Of a DNA stretch of 10,646 nucleotides, positions 1-6,874 are shown one piece after another. The position numbers were made by a program, and so were the translations under genes. Numbering within the stretch: the stretch's first letter is position 1; every line of letters begins with the position of its first letter. Location: contig JBOHRF010000162.1 of assembly GCA_050732575.1 (NCBI GenBank), positions 1-10,646 of the forward strand, read 5' to 3'. The DNA comes from JBBDWZ01 sp050732575 (GTDB lineage Bacteria; Gemmatimonadota; Gemmatimonadetes; Longimicrobiales; RSA9). Under the pieces are notes generated by a model. The model saw only the letters and a list, made by a program, of their open reading frames with translations, was not told the origin of the DNA and ran no database searches.

Positions 1-56
1 TTAACAGCAACGACCGTGAGCGAGAAGTAGAGCGTGAACGAGAACGTGTTTGGGTC
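1..56. other. left edge, downstream of the permease gene
   Basis: This short stretch follows the stop codon of the leftward permease gene. I see no terminator hairpin with a T-run and no gene. The operon transcript may continue out of the window. Confidence 0.4.
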
Positions 57-2756
57 TCAATCCGCTTTCAGTGCTACCAGCGGATCCGTGCGCAGCGCGC
101 GCCGTGCCGGCCAGAGCGTGGCGACCAGCCCGACCATCACCACCACTCCAGCGACTCCTGCGAATACAGTGGGATCGCGCGGTGATACCTGGAACAGCAT
201 CTCCCGCACGCGCGCACCCACGGCCAGTGCGCCCAGCGCCCCCAGCACGAACCCCACGCCCACCAGCAGTCCTGCTTCGCGCAGCACCAGCCCGAGCAGC
301 TGAGCGCTGCGCGCACCCAGCGCCAAACGCACGCCCATTTCCTGGGCGCGCAGCGTCACGTTGTAGGCTATGACACTGTAGAGACCGATGGCAGCGAGCA
401 GTAGCGCCAGCAACCCAAATGCGCTGAACAGTGCCGCGCCCAGGCGCCATGGCCGTGTATACGGCTCCATCAACTCTTGCAGTGCACGCATGTCCGCGAA
501 TGGCAGATCGGGCCGCAGGCTCTGCACGGCGTCCCGGATTTGCATCACTGCCTCATGTGGATCGCCACGCGTACGAATGAACAAAGCACGCAAGGAAGGC
601 GTGACCTGATCGATGGGCAGATAGTATTGCATGACGCCTCCCTCGAGGGATTGGCGCAACGCATCTTCGGCCACTCCAACCACCGGGCTGCACGGTGGCT
701 TGTTTGCCGCATCACCCACGTACAGACATTTGCCGAGCGGATTCTGGCCGGGCCACAACATGCGCGCCATGGTTGCGCTCACGATGGAAGCGGTCTGGCC
801 CGGCCGACCTTCCGTGGCCGTGAAGGCGCGGCCGCGCACGATGCGCGTACCCAGGGTACGGAAGTACTCGGGCGTCACACCGTTGTAGAAGGGACCGCCA
901 TCAGGCACGCGGGGCAGCGAGTCCCAGCCCTGCACCCGCAGGTCGGTGGATATACTGCTCCAGAACGGCACGGTGACACTCACGGCTGCAGTCTCCACCA
1001 CTCGCAACTGACGCACGCGCTCTGCAGCATCGAGATAGAGCCTATGATGCTCCGGTCCCCGCAAACCGAGCACGCTGTTGTCCCAGTAGAGCGCGATCAC
1101 GCGCTCAGCATCATAACCCTTGTTCAGATTGCGCAGGTTGAGCATGCTGCGCACGAACATACCCGCCCCGATCAGCAGAATGACCGAGAGCGCGGCCTGT
1201 ACCACGACCAGAACGTTGCGCGTGCGCGAACCGACCTGCCCGCGCCAACCTGATTTCAAGACCGTTATCAGGTCGGTCCGTAATGATTGGATTGCGCTCG
1301 GAATGACGGACATCGAGACGCAAGTCAGCACTAGCACTGCCATGTAAATCAAGGCCCGCTGGTCCACCACCCCACCACTCCAGTCAAGTCCAGGCAGCAG
1401 TTGGCGACGCATCAATGCGCCACCCCAGGTCGCCAGCGCCAAACCAACGCCTGCACCGCCCAGAGTCAGCAGCGACGTCTCTATGAAACACTGCCCAACC
1501 AGGCGTGCGTGCGCGATGCCGAGCGCCAGCCGGATGCCCACTTCGCGCCGCCGCCGCGCCAGCCTTGCCAGCATCAGGTTGATCACATTGGCACAGGCAA
1601 TCAGCAGAACGATCAGCGAAACCCCTGAAAGCCAGAGCGCTATGCGCGCAGTGTCGGGTAGAGTATTGGACCAATCGGCAGGCGCTCGGCCAAGAATCAG
1701 CGATTCCCCGTGCACGCGCACCGCGGGGTCGGTCTGCCGGCTGCCAGCCACAGCTCTGAACGCGGAGGTTGCCTCGGCGTCCGCGGCCGCCACCGTGACC
1801 CCGGGCCGCAGGCGCGCGATGATGCGCAGCCACGACCAGTTGCGGCCGCGATTCCAACCGTCGCCAAACAGCTCGGGCGCGCCCGCTGACACGGGCACCA
1901 GCAGATCAACCGGCTCCAGCTCTGCGCCTGTGAATCCCTTCGGCGCCACACCGATCACCGTGTACGTCTGCTTGCCTACATCGACCGTTCTGCCCAGTGC
2001 CGATGTTTCACCACCAAACTGACGCTGCCAGAATGGGTAGCTGAGTACGACCACCGCTGCCGCCTTGCCCGGTGCGTCTTCCTCGGCTCCAAAGAAGCGG
2101 CCCAACCGCGGCTTGACACCCAGTGTTGCAAACAGACTTGCCGTAGCCAACATCGCGCGCACCTTCTGCGCACCCTGGCCCCGGCCCATGGACGCATCCA
2201 CGTTGAAATACGCACCAACGTCCTGGAATGCTTTCAGCGCGCGCATCGCTTCATACTCGACGTACGCCGCTGCGCGCTCGCTGACCGGGCTGCCCCCCGG
2301 GGTCGTGAAGGTGAAATAGACGCGCTTCACTTGTTCGGGCGCCGTGATATGACCAGGCGGCCGAAACAGCAACCGGTCCGTGATGCCAAACATGGCCGCA
2401 TTGAGACCCAGGCCCAGACCCAGCGTCAATACCACACCCACGGTAAAACCCGGAGCCCGCATCAAACCTCGCCCTGTGTTGCGCACATCCAGGCGAAACG
2501 CATCCGCCACATCCGTGCGGCGCGCCTGCCGCAGCCGCGCACGATCGATCACGTGCAACTCCTCACGCGCTCCCGACACATCACCAAATTCGCGCAACGC
2601 CTGCGCACGCGCAGCCGCTAACGCTTGACCCGCGCGCATTAATTCCTCCGTCCGACTCTCCACATGAAACGCCACTTCATCATCGATTTCGCGCCCAACC
2701 GTGCGCTCGCTCGTGGGCAAACAAAAAAACCGACGCAGTCCTCCTATTCGACGCAT
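57..2756 (-). CDS. ADOP-type ABC transporter permease (MacB/FtsX-like, duplicated)
   Basis: This 899-residue membrane protein has the layout of the acidobacterial duplicated orphan permease (ADOP) family. Residues 1-90 are a cytoplasmic prefix with the family signature of paired acidic and Arg residues (EIDDEVAFHVESRTEEL, 23-39) and the AREFGD-like segment near 54-60. A MacB-type periplasmic domain and an FtsX permease domain follow, then both are repeated. Predicted membrane segments lie near 104-126, 372-396, 425-447, 468-490, 515-537, 773-796, 827-849 and 862-884. The FtsX hallmark RREVGIRLALG (about 403-413) recurs as AQEMGVRLALG (about 804-814). I chose the start at 2756 because AGGAGGT lies four bases upstream. 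An in-frame ATG at 2804 would overlap padR and add an unrelated 16 residues. No ABC ATPase gene is adjacent, which is usual for this family. Substrate unknown; such permeases are assumed to work mechanically on envelope proteins or export small molecules. Confidence 0.93.
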   Translation of the reverse strand: MRRIGGLRRFFCLPTSERTVGREIDDEVAFHVESRTEELMRAGQALAAARAQALREFGDVSGAREELHVIDRARLRQARRTDVADAFRLDVRNTGRGLMRAPGFTVGVVLTLGLGLGLNAAMFGITDRLLFRPPGHITAPEQVKRVYFTFTTPGGSPVSERAAAYVEYEAMRALKAFQDVGAYFNVDASMGRGQGAQKVRAMLATASLFATLGVKPRLGRFFGAEEDAPGKAAAVVVLSYPFWQRQFGGETSALGRTVDVGKQTYTVIGVAPKGFTGAELEPVDLLVPVSAGAPELFGDGWNRGRNWSWLRIIARLRPGVTVAAADAEATSAFRAVAGSRQTDPAVRVHGESLILGRAPADWSNTLPDTARIALWLSGVSLIVLLIACANVINLMLARLARRRREVGIRLALGIAHARLVGQCFIETSLLTLGGAGVGLALATWGGALMRRQLLPGLDWSGGVVDQRALIYMAVLVLTCVSMSVIPSAIQSLRTDLITVLKSGWRGQVGSRTRNVLVVVQAALSVILLIGAGMFVRSMLNLRNLNKGYDAERVIALYWDNSVLGLRGPEHHRLYLDAAERVRQLRVVETAAVSVTVPFWSSISTDLRVQGWDSLPRVPDGGPFYNGVTPEYFRTLGTRIVRGRAFTATEGRPGQTASIVSATMARMLWPGQNPLGKCLYVGDAANKPPCSPVVGVAEDALRQSLEGGVMQYYLPIDQVTPSLRALFIRTRGDPHEAVMQIRDAVQSLRPDLPFADMRALQELMEPYTRPWRLGAALFSAFGLLALLLAAIGLYSVIAYNVTLRAQEMGVRLALGARSAQLLGLVLREAGLLVGVGFVLGALGALAVGARVREMLFQVSPRDPTVFAGVAGVVVMVGLVATLWPARRALRTDPLVALKAD

Positions 2757-2760
2757 CCGG

Positions 2761-2767
2761 ACCTCCT
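2761..2767 (-). promoter_or_regulatory. ribosome binding site that fixes the permease start
   Basis: The minus strand reads AGGAGGT here, a perfect anti-16S match four bases before the ATG at 2756. It overlaps the first base of the padR stop codon (2767-2769), so the two genes are probably translationally coupled. It also argues against the longer in-frame start inside padR. Confidence 0.85.
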
Positions 2768-3093
2768 CACACGGTCTGCAATACCTTGAATACCGCCTCC
2801 GCATAGCGCGTCCAGAGCGCTGACTTCCGGCGCAGTTGCCGCCGACCTTCCGCGGTTAACTGGTAGTACTTCGCTTTGCGGTTGTTTTCCGAATAGCCCC
2901 ATTCCGCTTCGATCCAGCCCTGCTGCTCCATCCGATGCAACGACACATACAGCGCCCGATCCTCTACCTGTAGCGCTGCCTCCGTGGTCTCATGGATCCT
3001 GCGCGCTATGCCATAACCGTGTTGCGGGCCCCAGCTCAGCGTCTTCAATACCAGCACGTCCAGCGTGCCCTGCAGCAGTTGCAGGTCTTCCAC
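2767..3093 (-). CDS. PadR-family transcriptional regulator
   Basis: This 108-residue protein is a short (PadR-s1 type) winged-helix regulator. The N-terminus MEDLQLLQGTLDVLVLKTL, then GPQHGYGIARRI (22-33), is the family helix-turn-helix entry. The segment ALYVSLHRMEQQGWIEAEWG (47-66) is the recognition helix and start of the wing. The wing continues through NNRKAKYYQLTAEGRRQL (70-87), and the short C-terminal helix would mediate dimerisation. The start is GTG at 3093 with GGGGAGG upstream. It is the first gene of a two-gene operon with the permease, ten bases apart by the chosen starts. Family members of this kind usually repress their own operon and a linked transporter. The palindrome just upstream (3100-3120) fits such autorepression. 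The inducer is unknown. Confidence 0.93.
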   Translation of the reverse strand: MEDLQLLQGTLDVLVLKTLSWGPQHGYGIARRIHETTEAALQVEDRALYVSLHRMEQQGWIEAEWGYSENNRKAKYYQLTAEGRRQLRRKSALWTRYAEAVFKVLQTV

Positions 3094-3099
3094 GGCGCC

Positions 3100-3120
3100 T
3101 CCCCGGAAGTGTTCCGGGGA
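3100..3120. promoter_or_regulatory. perfect palindrome, candidate PadR operator
   Basis: Two perfect nine-base arms, TCCCCGGAA (3100-3108) and TTCCGGGGA (3112-3120), flank the spacer GTG. The palindrome begins at the base next to the -10 box of the padR promoter and covers the expected transcription start near 3114. It reaches into the padR ribosome binding site. A dimeric winged-helix repressor bound here would block initiation. The operator role is an inference from position and symmetry; the symmetry itself is seen directly. Confidence 0.6.
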
Positions 3121-3149
3121 ATAGTAGTGCCGGGGGCAGGGTGGGACAA
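3121..3149 (-). promoter_or_regulatory. sigma70-type promoter of the padR-permease operon
   Basis: On the minus strand TTGTCC (3149 to 3144) and TACTAT (3126 to 3121) are separated by exactly 17 bases. Each matches four of six consensus positions. The predicted start near 3114 gives a leader of about 20 nt that still contains the GGGGAGG ribosome site. The -35 box lies inside the left terminal repeat of the adjacent inverted-repeat element. Confidence 0.55.
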
Positions 3150-3328
3150 GGGGGTCGGACGTGTTTGTATTCCTTGCGGCACGGCCGAATTCACCCCTAC
3201 GTCGACTGCTTGCGGCGAGGCCGGGAACCCGTGTCGGTCCAGGCCGGATCGGTGCGCGCTACGGCCATGCGTCGATAGGCCGTTCGGCAAAGAATCAAGG
3301 AATGCAAACACGTCCGACCCCTTGTCCC
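3143..3328. mobile_element. REP/RAYT-like non-autonomous inverted-repeat element
   Basis: The left arm 3143-3176 (begins GGGACAAGGGGGTCGGAC, ends ATTCCTTG) is an inverted copy of the right arm 3296-3328 (begins CAAGGAATGCAAACACG, ends CCCCTTGTCCC). They differ by one substitution and one extra G over 33-34 bases. About 119 bp lie between, with no gene and only a weak continuation of the symmetry (ACGGCCG near 3181 against CGGCCT-like sequence near 3275-3285). No target duplication is visible, which is usual for Y1/RAYT-type movement. Read outward, the arms encode GIQTRPTPLS and GMQTRPTPC. From memory, such tails occur at the ends of annotated REP-associated tyrosine transposases. No transposase is present, so this would be a MITE- or REPIN-like derivative. 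The repeat is certain; the family assignment is inference. Confidence 0.6.
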
Positions 3329-3403
3329 GGGAACCTCCCACCCGACCCGGCCCCTACAACACGCGGATGACGGTGTAGTGGAACCTGGAGCTGGGGGAAT
3401 GGC

Positions 3404-4000
3404 ATGAAACGCTGGAATGTGGGGCTGCTACCGATCTTGTTGGTGACGGCGTGCGATCTCGATCTCACGGATCTGGATTTTGCGTGCAACTATCGAACGG
3501 AGATGGCGGACTGGACCGGTGTGAGTGGGGCCGATCGTGTGCGCGTGGTTGCGGGTGCGGGCGATCTGCGCGTGGTAGGCCGGGTTGGTCTTTCAGAAGT
3601 GCGTGTGCGTGGGGAGGCGTGCGCCGAGGATCGCTACGATCTCGATGTGATCGAGCTGGATCTGCAGCATCTGGGTTCAACCGTGCGCGTGTTGAGTCTG
3701 GTGCCGAGTGGCCGGTCCATTGGTGCACGTATGGATTTGTTCGTGGAAGTCCCCGAATGGATGTTGCTGGAAATCGAGCATGAAAGCGGGGACGTTGATG
3801 TGGCGCATGTTTCGGGTGTCGATGTGTTCGATGACTCGGGCTGGATCCGGCTGGAAGACATTTTTGGTGATGTGTACGTGGAGGACGGCTCAGGGGACAT
3901 CGAAGCGTTCGACATCCTGGGTGATTTCACGGTGGCCTTCGACCGGTCGGGCAGCATCCGCTACGGGAACGTGAGAGGCCGGGTCAGCGTGCCGCGCTAG
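3404..4000 (+). CDS. lipoprotein with short beta-solenoid repeats (DUF4097-like)
   Basis: This 198-residue protein starts with a lipoprotein signal: two basic residues, a hydrophobic stretch and the lipobox V14-T-A-C17, so Cys17 should be lipidated. The ribosome site GGGGGA lies six bases before the ATG. The C-terminal part has four repeats built on a Ser-Gly turn at residues 128-129, 145-146, 163-164 and 182-183. Each is followed by a pattern such as GDIEAFDILGDF or GWIRLEDIFGDV. The 17-19 residue period suggests right-handed beta-solenoid rungs, as in DUF4097/adhesin-like domains. The protein is very acidic and has two further Cys (28, 73), possibly a disulfide. Asp at position +2 after the lipidated Cys would be an inner-membrane retention signal in E. 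coli, but that rule may not apply here. Function unknown. It runs divergently from padR and convergently with the HD-GYP gene. Confidence 0.8.
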   Translation: MKRWNVGLLPILLVTACDLDLTDLDFACNYRTEMADWTGVSGADRVRVVAGAGDLRVVGRVGLSEVRVRGEACAEDRYDLDVIELDLQHLGSTVRVLSLVPSGRSIGARMDLFVEVPEWMLLEIEHESGDVDVAHVSGVDVFDDSGWIRLEDIFGDVYVEDGSGDIEAFDILGDFTVAFDRSGSIRYGNVRGRVSVPR

Positions 4001-4749
4001 TCCTCGTTCATGGCGATGAGCGCGATCAAGCGGGTCGCCATGTCCGGATCGAAATCGGAACTGGCTCGCTGTTGCAGGAACGAGAAGATCACGTCATTGG
4101 GCCAGGGCTCACGCGCGGGGCGGGGGCTGCGCAGCGCGTGGTAGGTATCGCAAACCTGGACCAGGCGCGTGATCGGGTGCGGGACACGCGGATAGCGCAT
4201 GGCGGGATAGCCGCCACCATCCATTCGGATGTGGTGTTCGTGGGCAACCACGGCGGCCAGGCCGAGCGACGCATCGGATTCCACGATGATGCGAGCGCCA
4301 TTGACGGGGTGCTGCTGAATGATTCTTCGGTCATCGGCGGTGAGCTGTTCGGATTTTGCAATCAGTTCGACGGGCACGCGCACCATGCCGATGTCGTGCA
4401 GCATGCCGGCCAGCCCGATCTCGCGCACAGCCTGGTCCTCGAAGCCGAGTTGTTCGGCCAGGCCCATGGACAGGATAGCCACGTTGAGCGCGTGAACCGA
4501 GCCGTACTCGCGCATGTCGTGCAGTGGACTGAGGCGGAGCGTGGTCGTGCCACCGGCCCTCATGCTGACGAAGATGGAGTAGGCAATAGCCTTGGCTTCT
4601 GCGGCCGGCAACGGATTCCCTGCGCGCACCTCATCAAGCAGCCAGGCAACTGCGCCTTGCTCCTCGAGGTAGCGCGGATCGTGATCGGAATCGAGCGGCG
4701 CGGATGCGGCCGCCACTATGTCACCCACCAGATCATGCGAGTCCATCAT
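3997..4749 (-). CDS. HD-GYP domain protein, probable cyclic-di-GMP phosphodiesterase
   Basis: This 250-residue cytoplasmic protein carries an HD-GYP domain over roughly residues 75-245. Putative metal ligands are H86 (in VHALNV), H118-D119 (LHDIGMVRVP), H147 (QHPVNG), H172-H173 and D201 (VCDTYHALRS). The GYP signature is DGGGYP (177-182). Such domains hydrolyse cyclic di-GMP to pGpG or GMP. The usual Glu of the HHE motif is replaced by Ile174, though a Glu sits one residue before the His pair (HEHHIRMDGGGYP). The N-terminal 70 residues are helical with no recognised sensor domain, so any input may come from the partner. It is the second gene of an operon after the HEAT-repeat gene, nine bases downstream. 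The ribosome site is weak, with purines inside the end of the upstream gene, so coupling is likely. Its stop shares CTAG with the convergent lipoprotein gene. Confidence 0.9.
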   Translation of the reverse strand: MMDSHDLVGDIVAAASAPLDSDHDPRYLEEQGAVAWLLDEVRAGNPLPAAEAKAIAYSIFVSMRAGGTTTLRLSPLHDMREYGSVHALNVAILSMGLAEQLGFEDQAVREIGLAGMLHDIGMVRVPVELIAKSEQLTADDRRIIQQHPVNGARIIVESDASLGLAAVVAHEHHIRMDGGGYPAMRYPRVPHPITRLVQVCDTYHALRSPRPAREPWPNDVIFSFLQQRASSDFDPDMATRLIALIAMNED

Positions 4750-4758
4750 ACGGTTTTC

Positions 4759-6348
4759 TTACCCCGCTTCCTCGCCGCGACTCTCGCCGGCAGCCCGGAT
4801 CTGATCATCCTTTGATGCTGCGGCCAGAGCCAGCACCGCCTGGGCTCGACGATCGTTGCGCCAGCCCTGGCCGAGGGCTTTGAGCACGGCCAGCAATTCG
4901 GGCGATGGGGCAGCGAGTTTGGGCTGGTCGCCAGCGTTGGTGGTTGTGAGCGCGAAGCCGACCAACGCTTCGACTGCCTGCTCGGAACGCGAGCGACCGA
5001 TCAGCTGAAGCGCGGGCAAACGGAACTCGGGCGGAAAGTCCGGATCCGTGACGCGCCTGGCCAGGATGGGCACTGCATCATCGGGCAACCCGGATTTTGC
5101 TGCCCGCAAGGCCAACCCGAGCGTGGACGGATCGGTATCACGCAATGCGATGGTCAGGCCCCGCTCGCGCGACTGCGGATCCTTGAGCAAGAGCAATGCG
5201 ACTTCTCGACGCACGCGTGGATCGCTGTGACTCTGGTACAGCTGCAGAGGCACGCGCGAGACGGGGCAGCCGGCTTCGTTCAGCAGGTGCAACATGTTGC
5301 GCAGCGCGAACCAGCGATCGTCGTGGAGACGAGGGATGATGAACGGTTCGATATCAGGCCCGAGGCTGGCCAGGCGATCGAGGATGCCGCGCCGAGTCAC
5401 GCGTGAGTTCGAGTTGACCAACTCCTCCAGCAACGTTTCCGTGGCCGCCAGTTTCAGGTGCCGCAGCAACGTGTCCACGGCCTCGAAGTCGACTACGACT
5501 TCGCGCAACAAAACGGACAGCCTGGCGGGTGTGGCAAAGTGTTGACCAATTCGTTCGGCAGACGAGCTGTGCTCCGGTGCAGCCTTCAGCATTCCGAGCA
5601 CACGGCGCAGCCCGTTGTCTTCGGTAAACTCCAGCAATGCAACCCATACGAGCGGACCCAAGGCCCCGCTCTCGAACGCCATTTGAACCACGCGCTCTGG
5701 CTCGGGAACGACTTCAGGTGGCGGTGCTCCCGGAGCGGCTCTGTAGCGCGCCACCTGCGCCGGGCGCTGCCAATGCAGTTCCGCGCGCGGCGCGGCCCAG
5801 ACCTCGATCAATTGATGGAGAAGAGCGCGATATGCAGCATCGGCAGTCGAGCGCAGATCATTGCCCGCCCGGCCCGAGCGCAGCTCCAACTTGGAGAGCA
5901 ATGTAGCCAGTTGTGCCGAAGCGCGTTGCTCGTGCAACTCGCTCGCAGCCAGGGCCAGCGTTTGCAAGGCGCCCGGACTGATGACGTCGGTTGCCGCGTG
6001 CAGCAGACGCTTCCGTTCCGTCTCTTCCGGCTCGCTGCTCAGCGCGCGCGCCAGCGCTTCCGGTCGCACTGCTGCAATGAGGCGACTTGCCCAGGCGACC
6101 GATAGAACTTCCACGGCCGCGGCGCGATCGGCATGGAGAATATTTCTGCGAATTACGCCGTAGATGCGGGCATCGAGAGAACGATCTTCAGGAACCAGCT
6201 GAATGAGTTGGGCGAGCGTTTCCGGCTCGGGTGCCAGCGCATCATCGTACCCGGAGGCCCGGGCTAACTCCATCCACGCGTCGCCGGTTGACGACGCGTC
6301 AGAATGAGTGCCTGATGTGCGACCGTGTTGTTGATCCAGGCCTTCCAT
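4759..6348 (-). CDS. HEAT-repeat protein, partner of the HD-GYP gene
   Basis: This 529-residue soluble protein is almost entirely alpha-helical, with no signal peptide or membrane segment. The C-terminal half has HEAT/Armadillo-like helix pairs, for example TLLEELVNSNSRVTRRGILDRL (about 305-326), HDDRWFALRNMLHLLNE (342-358), HSDPRVRREVALLLLKD (374-390) and a pair near 425-466. The motif of Asp-Pro-x-Val-Arg-Arg at 376-381 is typical of HEAT repeats. The N-terminal half (25-300) is helical but degenerate. A Pro-rich linker (about 205-218) separates the halves. HEAT solenoids usually bind proteins, so a scaffold or regulatory role for the HD-GYP enzyme is plausible but inferred. The ATG at 6348 follows GGGGGAAA with six bases between. 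It is the first gene of the operon. No catalytic motif was seen. Confidence 0.8.
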   Translation of the reverse strand: MEGLDQQHGRTSGTHSDASSTGDAWMELARASGYDDALAPEPETLAQLIQLVPEDRSLDARIYGVIRRNILHADRAAAVEVLSVAWASRLIAAVRPEALARALSSEPEETERKRLLHAATDVISPGALQTLALAASELHEQRASAQLATLLSKLELRSGRAGNDLRSTADAAYRALLHQLIEVWAAPRAELHWQRPAQVARYRAAPGAPPPEVVPEPERVVQMAFESGALGPLVWVALLEFTEDNGLRRVLGMLKAAPEHSSSAERIGQHFATPARLSVLLREVVVDFEAVDTLLRHLKLAATETLLEELVNSNSRVTRRGILDRLASLGPDIEPFIIPRLHDDRWFALRNMLHLLNEAGCPVSRVPLQLYQSHSDPRVRREVALLLLKDPQSRERGLTIALRDTDPSTLGLALRAAKSGLPDDAVPILARRVTDPDFPPEFRLPALQLIGRSRSEQAVEALVGFALTTTNAGDQPKLAAPSPELLAVLKALGQGWRNDRRAQAVLALAAASKDDQIRAAGESRGEEAG

Positions 6349-6452
6349 GGCGCGTTTCCCCCGTTCAACGCGATGCAGGCTCGGTATCGTTGCCGTCTTG
6401 CACTGTGCCGAGCAGGAGTCTTCGGTAAAATCGCCGGCCTGGGAGCCGGCTC

Positions 6453-6483
6453 ATGCTACTGATTTCGTGGATTGCAGTGTCAA
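6453..6483 (-). promoter_or_regulatory. possible promoter of the HEAT/HD-GYP operon
   Basis: A perfect consensus TTGACA lies on the minus strand at 6483-6478. A TAGCAT box follows at 6458-6453 after a long 19-base spacer. The distance to the start codon at 6348 is about 100 bases. The spacer is suboptimal, so this is a weak prediction. Confidence 0.3.
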
Positions 6484-6812
6484 TGTAACTGCGCATCTTC
6501 ATGCCGGAAAGCGGCATTGCCCTCGCGTATCGTGGTTGCAACAAATCATCGTTCAATCATGGTGCGCGTGCAGTCAGCGGCTTCTGGTCACGCATAACGT
6601 TTCCATTAACATTGCTCGTTGTGCTCGATCCTCATACCGCAAATCGAGATCGGCAATGGCGTCCTTTGCCACCATGGTGCGGCCTTAGCACAAGGGAACC
6701 TTCGCTAATTGCCGCGCTGCATTAACGGAACGTGCAGCTCGAAGCATCTTTCAGGGTTGGCGAGTTGGCGCTCGGCGGCCCGAGCTGCAACGTGCAGCGC
6801 AACTAGCCCGCT

Positions 6813-6835
6813 AAGCCCGCTGGCTGCGGGTTTTT
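6813..6835 (+). terminator. intrinsic terminator upstream of the cold-shock gene
   Basis: CCCGC (6816-6820) pairs with GCGGG (6826-6830) across the loop TGGCT. The stem can be extended by G-U and A-U pairs, and TTTTT (6831-6835) follows directly. It lies 95 bases before the cold-shock ATG and faces the same way. It therefore either ends a separate upstream RNA or acts as an attenuator in a long leader. Confidence 0.7.
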
Positions 6836-6874
6836 AGGGGGTCGGGTCTGAAAAATGCACTAAGGGGCCACAAT

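Larger units (their letters stand above)
6430..6836 (+). ncRNA. candidate structured transcript ending at an intrinsic terminator
   Basis: Stems on this strand are ATGCCG-GAAAG-CGGCAT (6501-6517), CATTGC/GCAATG (6611-6616 with 6654-6659) enclosing CTCGAT/ATCGAG (6625-6630 with 6644-6649), and a 12-bp stem with one bulge (6730-6741 with 6781-6793). The stretch ends in a strong hairpin plus T-run. It could be a small RNA, or an attenuated leader of the cold-shock gene at 6931. The 5' end is unknown and I found no clear promoter, so the boundaries are guesses. Confidence 0.3.

Noticed and set aside
477..1253. Long plus-strand open frame inside the permease gene
   Set aside because: It lies opposite a clear gene, and its His/Arg-rich translation has no domain. 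It is a GC-rich shadow frame.
57..2804. Longer permease start at 2804
   Set aside because: It would overlap padR by 38 bases and add residues unlike the family, while 2756 has a perfect ribosome site.
3161..3370. Small ORF across the inverted-repeat element
   Set aside because: It has no ribosome site or domain. Its ending MQTRPTPC comes from the repeat arm and fits a relic better than a gene.
4072..4815. Plus-strand frame of 247 codons opposite the HD-GYP gene
   Set aside because: The minus strand carries all HD-GYP motifs, and this translation has no recognisable family.
5458..6105. Plus-strand frame of 215 codons opposite the HEAT gene
   Set aside because: It is an antisense shadow with Cys/Arg/Gln-rich composition and no ribosome site.
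6433..6450. Minus-strand terminator (GCCGGC hairpin then GATTTTA)
   Set aside because: No minus-strand gene lies upstream to be ended, the T-run is short, and the possible promoter start falls inside the hairpin.
6347..6688. Possible small gene in the gap after the HEAT operon
   Set aside because: The translation is rich in Cys, Ser and Arg with no motif, and its start overlaps the HEAT start codon on the other strand.
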